Shown here piece by piece: positions 6,938-15,598 of a DNA stretch of 15,780 nucleotides. How positions within the stretch are numbered: the stretch's first letter is position 1; every line of letters starts with the position of its first letter. A model generated the notes under the pieces. The model did not search any database. It had not been told where the DNA came from and worked only from the letters and a program-made list of their open reading frames with translations. A program made the position numbers and the translations under genes. This stretch comes from an uncultured bacterium (GTDB lineage: Bacteria; Bacillota_I; Bacilli_A; RF39; UBA660): positions 1 to 15,780 of the forward strand of contig CASEAD010000075.1 of assembly GCA_949285775.1 (NCBI GenBank), in the 5' to 3' direction.

Positions 6938-7384
6938 ATGCAAGATAGAATATATAATGAAATATCAAAAGAATTACGCAATAGAGGACTAAAATACATA
7001 ACTATAAATGAAGTTTCTTATAAAAAAGAAGATAATAAAAATTATGCAACAGTATTAATTAAAATAAATGATATTACTTTTTATACAGCAATCGATTTAA
7101 ATAATCTAGAATATTATCCGTTTGTATATGAAGTAATAGAAGACAACTCAATGCCAACAATATTTCATTATCTAACTAAAAACAAATGTAAATCTTCTAC
7201 ATTTTCATACAATTTTGTTAACTATTTCAATTTAAAGTTATCTAACTTAAACAGTAAATTAGAAAAACAGAATGCAGAACAAGACCGTATTCAAACTAAG
7301 GCAAATAAATATATACGACAACTAATGAGAACTCAAATAGCTAATATAGACTCACAAAAAAACAAGACTAGTACCACGATGTAA
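6938..7384 (+). CDS. Hypothetical protein, 148 aa (probably the 3' part of a broken gene)
   Basis: The first ATG in this frame is at 6938, but only a poor GAAGAA precedes it. The frame is already open from 6821, directly after the TAA of the 83-aa ORF, and those 39 codons read like protein (ISRVSPGVYLIVRRDD, ARRYFLYACAEEMQDRIYNE). No ATG, GTG or TTG occurs between 6821 and 6938. The product has an N-terminal helix, a beta-rich middle (NYATVLIKINDITFYTAIDL) and a charged helical tail (KLSNLNSKLEKQNAEQDR) that could be a coiled coil. Translation on its own is doubtful; it is more likely the tail of the disrupted 6569-7384 gene, or is reached by stop-codon readthrough. Its own stop lies inside the terminator stem. 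Family not recognised. Confidence 0.5.
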   Translation: MQDRIYNEISKELRNRGLKYITINEVSYKKEDNKNYATVLIKINDITFYTAIDLNNLEYYPFVYEVIEDNSMPTIFHYLTKNKCKSSTFSYNFVNYFNLKLSNLNSKLEKQNAEQDRIQTKANKYIRQLMRTQIANIDSQKNKTSTTM

Positions 7385-7418
7385 CAATAACTACATCACA
7401 GTATTAGTCTTTTTCTTT
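7364..7418. terminator. Bidirectional terminator between convergent genes
   Basis: AAGACTAGTAC (7364-7374) pairs with GTATTAGTCTT (7401-7411, one G-U). After a 3x3 internal loop, GATGTA (7378-7383) pairs with TACATC (7392-7397). TTTTTCTTT follows on the plus strand, and GTTTTTTTG on the minus strand. The stop codons of both convergent genes (7382-7384 plus, 7404-7406 minus) lie inside the stem. Confidence 0.85.
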
Positions 7419-8342
7419 AACCGCAATTAACACTATCTCCGTAGGAAATATATTGCTTCCATAGCACCTCAAATAAAAACTATACCCATCATACATACTA
7501 TCAACCATTCTAGGTACTTTCCATAAGTCTTCATGATTATGATATACAGATATCAGCAACTTAGGCTTATCATTAACAATATGCCTCCTACACCCCTCTA
7601 ATGCTTTTACCTCAGCACCCTCTATATCCATCTTAATCAAAGTGACCTTATCTTCTATATCCTCATCAATACTAACTGCATTAATAGCGATATCCCCATC
7701 ATTACTAACCTTATTAGCAGAGTCACTAACCCCACTCTTAGAAACATATACTTCCCCGTTCTTATCTAACACAGCCTTTTTCCTAAATTCAATATTAGGG
7801 TAATACATTAAATTATTCCTAAGTATTTCAAAACTATCATCTGTAATCTCGTAGCAATATATCTTCTTATAATTATCTACCCCATAATAACTTAAATATT
7901 CCAAAATAGTATCCCCAGTATATGATCCCAAATCCACAATTACTTCATCTTTATCACATTTTACAACATCTAAATCAAAATAATGTGGATAATTTCTTTC
8001 AATACTACCATTAATAGTCTCAAAATCAAAACTATACCAATTATTTAAAATAGCAAACAATAACTTACGAGAACGATAATCACCTAACTTATCATATAAC
8101 CAAACATAATCATCTATATGTTCCTTTAAACTAACAGCCCGATTATATAACTCTTCATAATTGCCATATTCTCTTTTTAATACCCCCCAATATAAAAAAT
8201 CATTAAGAAAATTTTCTAAAGAATTCTGTATATTATAATCAACCTTACTATAACTAAGTCTTATATTATGATAAATTTCTTCTAAACTTTGTCTCTTAAT
8301 TTCTTTAGCAAATAAATCAAAATTTTTATCTATTATATTCAT
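7404..8342 (-). CDS. FkbM-family methyltransferase
   Basis: An SAM-dependent methyltransferase of the FkbM (Methyltransf_21) type, 312 residues. Motif I is VDLGSYTGDT (136-145), with the acidic residue after the second strand in YCYE (165). The family hallmarks KMDIEGAE (237-244), KPKLLISVYH (259-268), DLW and FYLRCY follow. The first 130 residues are a helical extension. FkbM enzymes O-methylate sugars or other small molecules, often in surface polysaccharide or secondary-metabolite loci; no glycosyltransferase or biosynthetic gene lies nearby, so the substrate cannot be told. GAGGGG (8348-8353) five bases before ATG 8342 supports the start. No signal peptide or membrane segment is present. 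It is the only minus-strand gene right of 2 kb. Confidence 0.88.
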   Translation of the reverse strand: MNIIDKNFDLFAKEIKRQSLEEIYHNIRLSYSKVDYNIQNSLENFLNDFLYWGVLKREYGNYEELYNRAVSLKEHIDDYVWLYDKLGDYRSRKLLFAILNNWYSFDFETINGSIERNYPHYFDLDVVKCDKDEVIVDLGSYTGDTILEYLSYYGVDNYKKIYCYEITDDSFEILRNNLMYYPNIEFRKKAVLDKNGEVYVSKSGVSDSANKVSNDGDIAINAVSIDEDIEDKVTLIKMDIEGAEVKALEGCRRHIVNDKPKLLISVYHNHEDLWKVPRMVDSMYDGYSFYLRCYGSNIFPTEIVLIAVKEKD

Positions 8343-8581
8343 ATAATCCCCTCATATTAATTCTATTAGAAAAAATAAAACATATTCTAAATTTATATCT
8401 TTTAATTCACTTACCCTTATCCTACGGTGCAAAGCCCCACATTAAATCAAGTATCCAAAAAATAATTAAAGATAACTCCCTTAACCATCCCCCATAATAA
8501 ATCTATATAATAAATTATTACTAATTAATTCCCATATCTATATATTCATGCTATAATTAATACATAATAGGAGATGATAGT
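8343..8581. promoter_or_regulatory. Divergent intergenic region, with extended -10 for the ABC operon
   Basis: These 239 bp separate the methyltransferase and the ABC operon. On the plus strand TATAAT (8552-8557) is preceded by TGC, an extended -10, with only a poor -35 (TTCCCA, 8529-8534) and a good AGGAG (8569-8573) before ATG 8582. No clear minus-strand promoter was found. I see no RNA gene or long repeat here. Confidence 0.5.
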
Positions 8582-9334
8582 ATGTTAGAAGTAAAAAATA
8601 TAACCAAAGAATTTACCAAAAAAATAAATAAAAAAGATAAAATAACCTTCCTAGCAGATGATAACATATCATTTAAAGCAAAACCAGGAGAAATAGTAGG
8701 AATACTAGGTCCAAATGGAGCAGGAAAAACTACTCTACTTAGAATAATATCAGGTATTATGGAACCGACTAAAGGAACTATTACCATAGATAATATGAAT
8801 TATCAAGATAATGAAATAGAAATTAAAAAACAAATAGCCTACCTATCAGGAAATACCAAATTGTATAAAGATATTTCTCCCTATGAATTATTACAAATGT
8901 GTGGTAATTACTATGAAGTACCAAAAGATATTTTAGAAGAAAGAATAAATAATATTGTAGATAAATTTGATATTAGACCATTCCTTCATCAAAAAATAGA
9001 AAATCTATCAACAGGACAATACCAACGTACCAGTATTGCTAGATGCTTAGTACATAACCCAAAATATTATATATTAGATGAAGCCACAAGCGGACTAGAT
9101 ATAATATCAAGCCAAGTAATATTAGATTTTATAAAAGCAGAAAAAAACAACAACAAATGTATTATCTATTCTACTCATTACATGGAAGAAGCAGAAAACA
9201 TCTGTGATAAAATAATTATGATAAATAAAGGACAAATAATTACTACAGGAACACCAAAAGAAATAAAAAAACAAACCAAAACCACAAATCTAAGAGACGC
9301 ATTTTTTGCCTTAGTAGGAGGATATCATGAATAA
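8582..9334 (+). CDS. ABC transporter ATP-binding protein, NatA-like
   Basis: The ATPase subunit of an ABC-2-type exporter, 250 residues. Walker A is GPNGAGKT (43-50), the signature LSTGQ (142-146), Walker B YYILDE (162-167) followed by the D-loop (GLD), and the switch His is in STHY (H199). The Q-loop region reads AYLSGNTKLY, without the usual Gln; this SGxTxLY form is the one I associate with NatA-type sodium-efflux ATPases. All catalytic elements are present, so it should be active at the inner face of the membrane with the permease encoded next, whose start overlaps its end by eight bases. Whether the substrate is Na+, a peptide or a drug cannot be told from sequence; NatA is only the nearest named type. 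Confidence 0.9.
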   Translation: MLEVKNITKEFTKKINKKDKITFLADDNISFKAKPGEIVGILGPNGAGKTTLLRIISGIMEPTKGTITIDNMNYQDNEIEIKKQIAYLSGNTKLYKDISPYELLQMCGNYYEVPKDILEERINNIVDKFDIRPFLHQKIENLSTGQYQRTSIARCLVHNPKYYILDEATSGLDIISSQVILDFIKAEKNNNKCIIYSTHYMEEAENICDKIIMINKGQIITTGTPKEIKKQTKTTNLRDAFFALVGGYHE

Positions 9335-10478
9335 AAATAGTATTATAGTAACCATAAAAAAAGAAATACGTTCAATATTAAGAGATAAAAAGACTCTAAT
9401 AACCCTTCTAATATTCCCTCTTTTAATACCTGCAATGATATTCCTATATTCTTATATTTATGATGCTGATACCCAAGAAGAACAATATAATATCGCTATA
9501 GATTATGAAATAGATAATACCGTAAAATCAATCATAGAAGAATGTAACTTAAATACAACTTATTATAATTCCCTAGAAGAAATGGAAGAATCATACAATA
9601 ACAAAGAAATTTCAGGATACATACATTACGATAAAGAAAACAATAACTATATAATCTATACCAACGAAGACTCACAAGAAGGAATGTATACCACAAGCTA
9701 CATTACTACATATCTAGAAACATATAACGATTACCTTGCTAAAATATATCTTATAAGTGAAGATATCGACGTAGATTATGCCTATAATAACTTATCATAT
9801 GAAATAGAAGACTTAGAAGGAGAAAACTTCATCCTAGAAATAATCTTCTCTATAGCATTTACTTACATTATAATGTCAATAGTCTTAGCCTGCACCAATA
9901 TGGCCACTAGCGCTACTGCCGTAGAAAAAGAAAACGGTACCCTAGAAACACTACTTACATTCCCTATAAGAGCTAATGAATTAATTATAGGAAAGTATCT
10001 AGCATCATTTATAGTAGGCCTAATAGCATCTATCATAGGATTAATATTAACTGTCCTAAGCATCTTAATAGCGTCTAACTTATTTACCATGTTTGCAACA
10101 ATACCTATTAAAATTAATATCTTAACCATTTTAATAGGAATAATTACTTGCGTATCCGCATCTCTCTTTATTACTGGAATATCCATCGCTATAACATCTT
10201 CATCAAAAACATATAAAGAAGCTCAGTCATCATCGCAAGTCTTAAGTATTTTAACTGTAATCCCTATGATGATATCTCTAATTGGAATAGATATTAATAC
10301 CACTTATTATCTAATTCCTATCGCAAACTATGTTCAATTACTTATGGATATCTTCTCCCAAAACTTTAACTTATTAAATATTATAATAGTTATCATATCA
10401 ACAATTATCTATGTAATAATAGTAATAACCTTCATAACCAAACAATATAAAAAAGAAAAGGTGTTATTCGGTGAATAA
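9327..10478 (+). CDS. ABC-2 type permease, NatB-like
   Basis: The membrane subunit of the exporter, 383 residues. One membrane helix lies near the N-terminus (about 24-45, LITLLIFPLLIPAMIFLYSY). A hydrophilic, acidic extracytoplasmic loop follows (about 46-168, rich in Asp, Glu, Tyr, Asn). A block of about five helices runs from 170 to 375. The cytoplasmic EKENGTLETLLTFPIRANEL (200-219) is the typical ABC-2/NatB coupling segment that faces the ATPase. The gene starts inside the last codons of the ATPase gene with GGAGG nearby, and ends overlapping the peptidase gene by eight bases, so the three are one translationally coupled operon. It is complete and shows no sign of decay. Confidence 0.9.
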   Translation: MNKNSIIVTIKKEIRSILRDKKTLITLLIFPLLIPAMIFLYSYIYDADTQEEQYNIAIDYEIDNTVKSIIEECNLNTTYYNSLEEMEESYNNKEISGYIHYDKENNNYIIYTNEDSQEGMYTTSYITTYLETYNDYLAKIYLISEDIDVDYAYNNLSYEIEDLEGENFILEIIFSIAFTYIIMSIVLACTNMATSATAVEKENGTLETLLTFPIRANELIIGKYLASFIVGLIASIIGLILTVLSILIASNLFTMFATIPIKINILTILIGIITCVSASLFITGISIAITSSSKTYKEAQSSSQVLSILTVIPMMISLIGIDINTTYYLIPIANYVQLLMDIFSQNFNLLNIIIVIISTIIYVIIVITFITKQYKKEKVLFGE

Positions 10479-12423
10479 ATTAAATATAAAGAAATACTTA
10501 ATAATTATATTAACATTACTACTAACCACATCATGCACTACTAACGAATTAAAAGATGACTATTATTCCTATATAAATAAAGATATAATAGAAGAAAATG
10601 AAATAGAAGAAAATGAAGTAGGTTGGAGTATATTTACTATTTCCCAAGATAAAGTTGATAATGAAGTAACAAATATTATCTCTAGTATTACTTCTAACCC
10701 CAGTAATGAAAAAGAACTAAACATATCTCGCTTTTATACTCTAATAACTAATACCAACTCTAGAAATAATACTGGTATAATCCCCCTAGAACCATACCTA
10801 GAAGCTATCAATTCAGTAACTAACATAGACGAATTCATAGAACTATCTACAAAAATAGAAAACGAATTAAGCATTGATATCTTCACCAAAGTAACCGTAG
10901 CCAAAGACTTTAAAAATAGTGATCAACTTATTGCTTATTTATATCCAATTAGTTTTGATTACGGACTAACCTCAGACTATTATACAAACTCTGACTATTT
11001 ATACTATCATGCCTTATTAAAACAATATAACATTAAATTACTAAAACAATATGGTTATACCAAAGAAGAAGCTAGAAATTCTGCAACCTTAGTTGATAAC
11101 TTCTATAAAGATATTGCTACAAACTCCAAAAACAGCAAAGATTTAAATAATATAGAAGAATACTATAATATAATTACTAAAGAAGAATTACAAAATATAT
11201 ATACAACTATCGATATAAACAGCTACCTAAAAAATATAAACCTAGAAAACATTAACTCTTTTAGTATTGTAGATATAAATAATTATAAAACTATAAATTC
11301 ATACCTAACTAACGATAACCTAACTACCTTAAAAGAATACGTAAAACTAAAAATATTGCAAAATTACGCCATTTATGCAAGTGATGATTATGCCAATCTA
11401 ATTTATGAATTAAACTCAAAATTACAAGGATTAGATATTAATAATTTAACCAAAGAAGAAAAAAGTATAAATATTATTAATACTTACTTTAACTATGATA
11501 TAGATAAAATATACACAGAAAAAAAATTCAAAGAAGAAGAAAAAGATTATATTAATAAAATGATAAAGGACATCTTAAATTACTATAAAAAGGAATTAAA
11601 TAATAATACTTGGTTAAGCCAAACCACTAAAGAAAAAGCCAAGATAAAATTAGATAATATTACAATTAATATAGGTATACAAGATAATTATCCAACCTAT
11701 AGTGATAACTATAAAATAGATACTAATACAAGCCTAATAGAGAACATCATAAAAATGAAGAAAACCATTTCTGACTACACCTTATCAAAACTAAACAGTA
11801 CTGAAAATATATCGACAATTCCCCAAACTACCGTTAATGCTTACTATAATCCCCAAGATAATTCAATTAATTTCCCATCAGCTTCAGCTTTATTATTTGA
11901 TTTAGATAATTCCTACTATCAAAACTTAGGAACTATCGGTATGGTAATTGCTCACGAAATAACTCATGCCTTTGACTCTAACGGAGCAAAGTTTGATGAA
12001 AACGGAAACTTATCAAATTGGTGGACAGAAGAAGATTATCAAGAATTTAATAACTTAAAAGAAGATGTTGTAGAATATTATAACAAATACGAAGTCCTTG
12101 ATGGACTTTACATAAATGGTGAATTAACAGTAGATGAAAATATTGCAGATCTAGGAAGTCTATCTTGTATATCATCACTAGCAATCTCCAAAGGTGCCAC
12201 CAAAGAAGAGTTACAAGAAATGTATACATCATTTGCTAATATGTGGGCTTCCCTTTACACAGAAGATTATCAAGAAATATTACTCCTTCAAGATAACCAT
12301 TCACCTAATAAATATAGAGTCAATGCAACACTTTCTTCAACGGAAGCATTTTACGAAGCCTACGACTTGAATATCTTTGATAAAATGTATATACCCAAAG
12401 ATAATAGAGTAAAAGTATGGTAA
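10471..12423 (+). CDS. M13-family zinc metallopeptidase lipoprotein (PepO/neprilysin type)
   Basis: A 650-residue zinc endopeptidase. Residues 1-21 are a lipoprotein signal with lipobox LTTSC and lipidated C22, so the enzyme is membrane-anchored on the outside. The M13 features are all present: NAYY (456-459, substrate backbone binding), HEITHAFD with zinc ligands H495 and H499 and catalytic E496, third ligand E556 in ENIADLG, and a C-terminus ending VKVW in place of the usual CRVW. M13 enzymes cut short peptides inside a closed chamber. GTG at 10471 follows AAAAGGTG and overlaps the permease gene by eight bases. The link to an exporter suggests processing or clearing of an exported or incoming peptide; this is inference. 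A small tandem repeat, GAAGAAAATGAA twice (10591-10617), lies just after the signal. Confidence 0.9.
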   Translation: MNKLNIKKYLIIILTLLLTTSCTTNELKDDYYSYINKDIIEENEIEENEVGWSIFTISQDKVDNEVTNIISSITSNPSNEKELNISRFYTLITNTNSRNNTGIIPLEPYLEAINSVTNIDEFIELSTKIENELSIDIFTKVTVAKDFKNSDQLIAYLYPISFDYGLTSDYYTNSDYLYYHALLKQYNIKLLKQYGYTKEEARNSATLVDNFYKDIATNSKNSKDLNNIEEYYNIITKEELQNIYTTIDINSYLKNINLENINSFSIVDINNYKTINSYLTNDNLTTLKEYVKLKILQNYAIYASDDYANLIYELNSKLQGLDINNLTKEEKSINIINTYFNYDIDKIYTEKKFKEEEKDYINKMIKDILNYYKKELNNNTWLSQTTKEKAKIKLDNITINIGIQDNYPTYSDNYKIDTNTSLIENIIKMKKTISDYTLSKLNSTENISTIPQTTVNAYYNPQDNSINFPSASALLFDLDNSYYQNLGTIGMVIAHEITHAFDSNGAKFDENGNLSNWWTEEDYQEFNNLKEDVVEYYNKYEVLDGLYINGELTVDENIADLGSLSCISSLAISKGATKEELQEMYTSFANMWASLYTEDYQEILLLQDNHSPNKYRVNATLSSTEAFYEAYDLNIFDKMYIPKDNRVKVW

Positions 12424-12444
12424 TTATTACCACTATATCAAATT

Positions 12445-12473
12445 AACTGCATATAAACAAAATGCAGTTTTTT
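12445..12473 (+). terminator. Terminator of the ABC/M13 operon
   Basis: AACTGCAT (12445-12452) pairs with ATGCAGTT (12462-12469) across a nine-base loop, followed by a T run. It is a clear rho-independent terminator 22 bases after the peptidase stop. Confidence 0.85.
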
Positions 12474-12542
12474 AAATTTCTTTTCATTTTAAGAAGGATT
12501 TTTCAAACTTATCTCTAATAATATAATTAGAGGAGGTAAATA

Positions 12543-15020
12543 ATGAAAAAAATAAAATCAAGAAAAGAAAAAATAAAATTAATAAAAATAACTAAAAGAC
12601 CATTAATAATATTGAGCACCATTATCTTAATTATAACTACAATTACCGTTAATGCCGGTACTCAAGACTCAAATTTAGAAAGAACAACAATTGATAATGT
12701 TTACGCAATTGCTAACCTAGAAGATGGAAAACACTTATATAATTTAGAAATTTATAAAATGAATAATAGGACAGCCTATTGCCTTGAAATAGGTAAAAAA
12801 ATAACTACCAATACCTATAATTCTACCACTGACCTAACAACTACAGGACTATCAAATGAACAAATAGAATATATTAAAAAAATAATGTATTATGGGTATG
12901 ACTATAGTAATCATAATGATTATAGATATTATATGGCAGCACAAGAACTAATTTGGGAATATATTGAAAATATAGATGTATATTGGACTACTGAACTAGA
13001 TTTAAATGGCCAAGAAATGCCTATTGAAATCTACAAAAGAACCATCGAAAAAGAAATAGAAAGATCATCACTAATACCTTCATTTAGTAACAAAGAATAT
13101 CAATTATTAGCGGGTCAAGAATTAGAATTAGAAGACACTAATAGAGTACTATCTGATTTTGATATAACTATTACTAACACCGTATCTTATAACAAGAATA
13201 ATAATATATTAAATATTAGTACTAATAAAGATAGACTCCAAAATATTGAAGTAACTCTTACAAGAAAAAATTACTATTCCCAAGATAGTACGCTATATTA
13301 TAGTGATTCTTCTCAAAAATTAATCTCCGCCGGAAAACTAGATATGCCAACAACAAAATTTAATATTGAAACAATAGGCGGTAATCTAAATATAAAATTA
13401 GTAGATGCCGACACAAAAGACCCATTATCACAAGGACAAGCCTCATTAACAGGAGCATCTTATGCTATATATGATGAAAATGACAAAGTTGTAGATACCT
13501 TCACCACTGAAGAAGGAGTTTTAAATAGAATTGAAAATTTACTACCACAAAAATATTACATCAAGCAAACAAAAGCAAGTCAAGGTTACAAATTGAATGA
13601 TAATATTATAGAATTTGAAATAAATTCCTTTGAAAAAGATTTAGTAGTAGAAGAGGAAATAATAAAAAGTAAACTAGAAATACTAAAACTATTTGGAAAT
13701 AAAAACACAGGAACATACAATACAGAATTAGGAATTAAATTTAACATCTATGATAATAATTCAAACCTTTACCAAACCATTATAACAGATGAATTAGGAT
13801 ATACAGAAACAGAATTAATATATGGTAATTACACAATAAAACAAGAAAATACAACTCCTGGTTATGAAAAAATACCAGACCTAAATATAACTATTGATGA
13901 AAATACAGAAGAAAAAATAAGATACAATCTATTTGATGATATAATAGAAACCAAAATAAATATCATAACAATAGATAAAGAAAGTAATAAAGAAATACTA
14001 GAAGAAAACATAACTTACAAATTAAAAGACAAAAATACAGAAGAATATATATCTTATAATGGAATAGACACTTTTAAAACCAACAAATCAGGTCAAGTGT
14101 TAATACCCAAAAGCTTACCATATGGAACATATATCTTAGAGCAAGTTACTTCTCCACAACATTATATGGAAAATAATGACATAATTACCATTGTTATAGA
14201 TGATAATTCCAATTATACATATAATATGAACAACGAATTAGTTTTAAATGTAGAATACTATAACCAAATAATAAAAGGAGTAGTTCATATTACCACAAAT
14301 GAAGAACAATTAAAAATATCAGAAAACAAATTTACTTATGAACAAAAACCAACCCCAAATAAAGAACTAGAAATATACGCTAAAGAAGATATAATTACTC
14401 CCGATGGAGAATTACATTATAATAAAGGTGATAAAGTAGATATATTGAGTACCACCGAAGAAGGAAAAGTAGATACACCAATTCTATATTTAGGTGAGTA
14501 TTGTATAGAAGAAGTTAGTAATAATAACTATTACTGCTTAAAATTAGAAAATAAAGATAACATAACAACACTAGTTGAAGAAGAATTAGCAATCACCAGT
14601 AAAATAGAAAAATATAACATAACGCTTACTAACATTGATGATGAAAATAACACCATCAAAGGTAGTGTAATAGAGTTATATACAGAAAATGATGAACTAA
14701 TTAATACAAGTATAACCAATGACAAGGGAATTATAAAAATAAATAACTTACCCAATGGAAAATATTACTTTATCCAAAAAAGTGTTAATAGTGTATATCA
14801 ATTAAATGAAGATAAACTATATTTTGAAATAAAAGATGATAATATAGACTTAACCATAATAAACAAAAAAACAGAAAGCAAAGTATTTTTAAATATTCCT
14901 ATCCCAAATACATTAAGTAATAAAAAGTATATCATTGAAATAATATCATTATTACTAATTATATTAGGAGTATTCATATATGTCATTAAAAAGAAAAATA
15001 ATAATTCTCATTTTAATTAG
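12543..15020 (+). CDS. Sortase-anchored surface adhesin with thioester domain and Cna_B-like repeats
   Basis: An 825-residue wall-anchored protein. A long basic signal peptide (about 1-38) precedes a TQXA/thioester domain (about 48-165): C80 in AYCLEIG and Q134 in AAQELIWEY are placed as the Cys-Gln pair that forms an internal thioester able to bond covalently to host or surface amines. A linker follows, then about five Cna_B/SpaA-like prealbumin domains (about 280-365, 372-462, 466-555, 560-685, 688-775), each ending in a strand like YGNYTIKQ or YGTYILEQ. The C-terminus has an LPXTG-like IPNTL (787-791), a hydrophobic helix and KKK. AGGAGG (12531-12536) before the ATG supports the start. The sortase gene overlaps its last 41 bases, so the two are co-expressed. 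Length and layout fit thioester adhesins of Gram-positive bacteria. Confidence 0.85.
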   Translation: MKKIKSRKEKIKLIKITKRPLIILSTIILIITTITVNAGTQDSNLERTTIDNVYAIANLEDGKHLYNLEIYKMNNRTAYCLEIGKKITTNTYNSTTDLTTTGLSNEQIEYIKKIMYYGYDYSNHNDYRYYMAAQELIWEYIENIDVYWTTELDLNGQEMPIEIYKRTIEKEIERSSLIPSFSNKEYQLLAGQELELEDTNRVLSDFDITITNTVSYNKNNNILNISTNKDRLQNIEVTLTRKNYYSQDSTLYYSDSSQKLISAGKLDMPTTKFNIETIGGNLNIKLVDADTKDPLSQGQASLTGASYAIYDENDKVVDTFTTEEGVLNRIENLLPQKYYIKQTKASQGYKLNDNIIEFEINSFEKDLVVEEEIIKSKLEILKLFGNKNTGTYNTELGIKFNIYDNNSNLYQTIITDELGYTETELIYGNYTIKQENTTPGYEKIPDLNITIDENTEEKIRYNLFDDIIETKINIITIDKESNKEILEENITYKLKDKNTEEYISYNGIDTFKTNKSGQVLIPKSLPYGTYILEQVTSPQHYMENNDIITIVIDDNSNYTYNMNNELVLNVEYYNQIIKGVVHITTNEEQLKISENKFTYEQKPTPNKELEIYAKEDIITPDGELHYNKGDKVDILSTTEEGKVDTPILYLGEYCIEEVSNNNYYCLKLENKDNITTLVEEELAITSKIEKYNITLTNIDDENNTIKGSVIELYTENDELINTSITNDKGIIKINNLPNGKYYFIQKSVNSVYQLNEDKLYFEIKDDNIDLTIINKKTESKVFLNIPIPNTLSNKKYIIEIISLLLIILGVFIYVIKKKNNNSHFN

Positions 15021-15525
15021 TATAGGTCTATTTATTCCAGTAATATCCAAATATGAAAAGTATGTTTACACAAAAGAAGAACAAGAAAATATAAAAAAGT
15101 TTCTCATAGACAATAATAATAACACTAAGACATATTTAATGGTGTTAAATATTCCTAAAATAAATCTCAATAAAGGAATATATAATATAGCTGATAAAAA
15201 CAATAATGTCTCAGAAAATATAGAAATTCTAAGTGGTTCTAATCTAGATAATAATACAATTATTTTAGCAGCGCACTCAGGAACTGCTAGTAACGCTTAT
15301 TTTAATAATCTAAATAAACTATCAATAAATGATATATTATATATTTACTACAACCAGAAGAAATATACATATATAATCAAAGACATGTATTATATACCCA
15401 AAAAAGGATATCTAAAAATCGAAAAAAATATAAGTAATACTTTAATACTAATAACTTGTAGCACTATCTATAACGATAAACAGATAATCATAACTTCATA
15501 CCTTGAAAATATAAGTATGTTATAA
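14980..15525 (+). CDS. Sortase, probably dedicated to the upstream adhesin; catalytic Arg not found
   Basis: A small sortase of 181 residues. An N-terminal membrane anchor (about 5-23) is followed by LNIPKINLNKGIY (56-68) and the catalytic His in LAAHSG (H99). The Cys lies in LITCS (C160, matching TLxTC), and the final strand is QIIITSYL. These give the transpeptidase fold that joins the cleaved sorting signal to the cell wall. The expected Arg after the Cys is missing: the stretch reads DKQIII, with K167 and Q168 where Arg normally sits, and the only Arg in the protein is R5. The size is closest to class D or other short housekeeping-like sortases. The start ATG overlaps the adhesin gene by 41 bases; GGAG (14967-14970) lies nine bases upstream. 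Confidence 0.85.
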   Translation: MSLKRKIIILILISIGLFIPVISKYEKYVYTKEEQENIKKFLIDNNNNTKTYLMVLNIPKINLNKGIYNIADKNNNVSENIEILSGSNLDNNTIILAAHSGTASNAYFNNLNKLSINDILYIYYNQKKYTYIIKDMYYIPKKGYLKIEKNISNTLILITCSTIYNDKQIIITSYLENISML

Positions 15526-15548
15526 AATGTCAAATAAAGTAAAAATTA

Positions 15549-15577
15549 TAGACAGTAAAAAATAAAGTTGTTATAAT
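15549..15577 (+). promoter_or_regulatory. Promoter of pta
   Basis: TAGACA (15549-15554), a 17-base spacer and TATAAT (15572-15577) with TGT before it (extended -10). This is close to consensus and marks pta as its own unit, separate from the sortase gene. Confidence 0.75.
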
Positions 15578-15598
15578 TAAAATGGAAAGGATAAAATT

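Noticed and set aside
8557..8787. Minus-strand open frame opposite the ABC ATPase gene, and similar frames opposite the permease, M13, adhesin and pta genes
   Set aside because: They are antisense shadows of well-supported genes, with no ribosome binding site or plausible product.
12522..12527. TATAAT as -10 of the adhesin gene
   Set aside because: A transcript from here would begin at or inside the AGGAGG at 12531-12536 and lose the ribosome binding site; no good -35 is present either.
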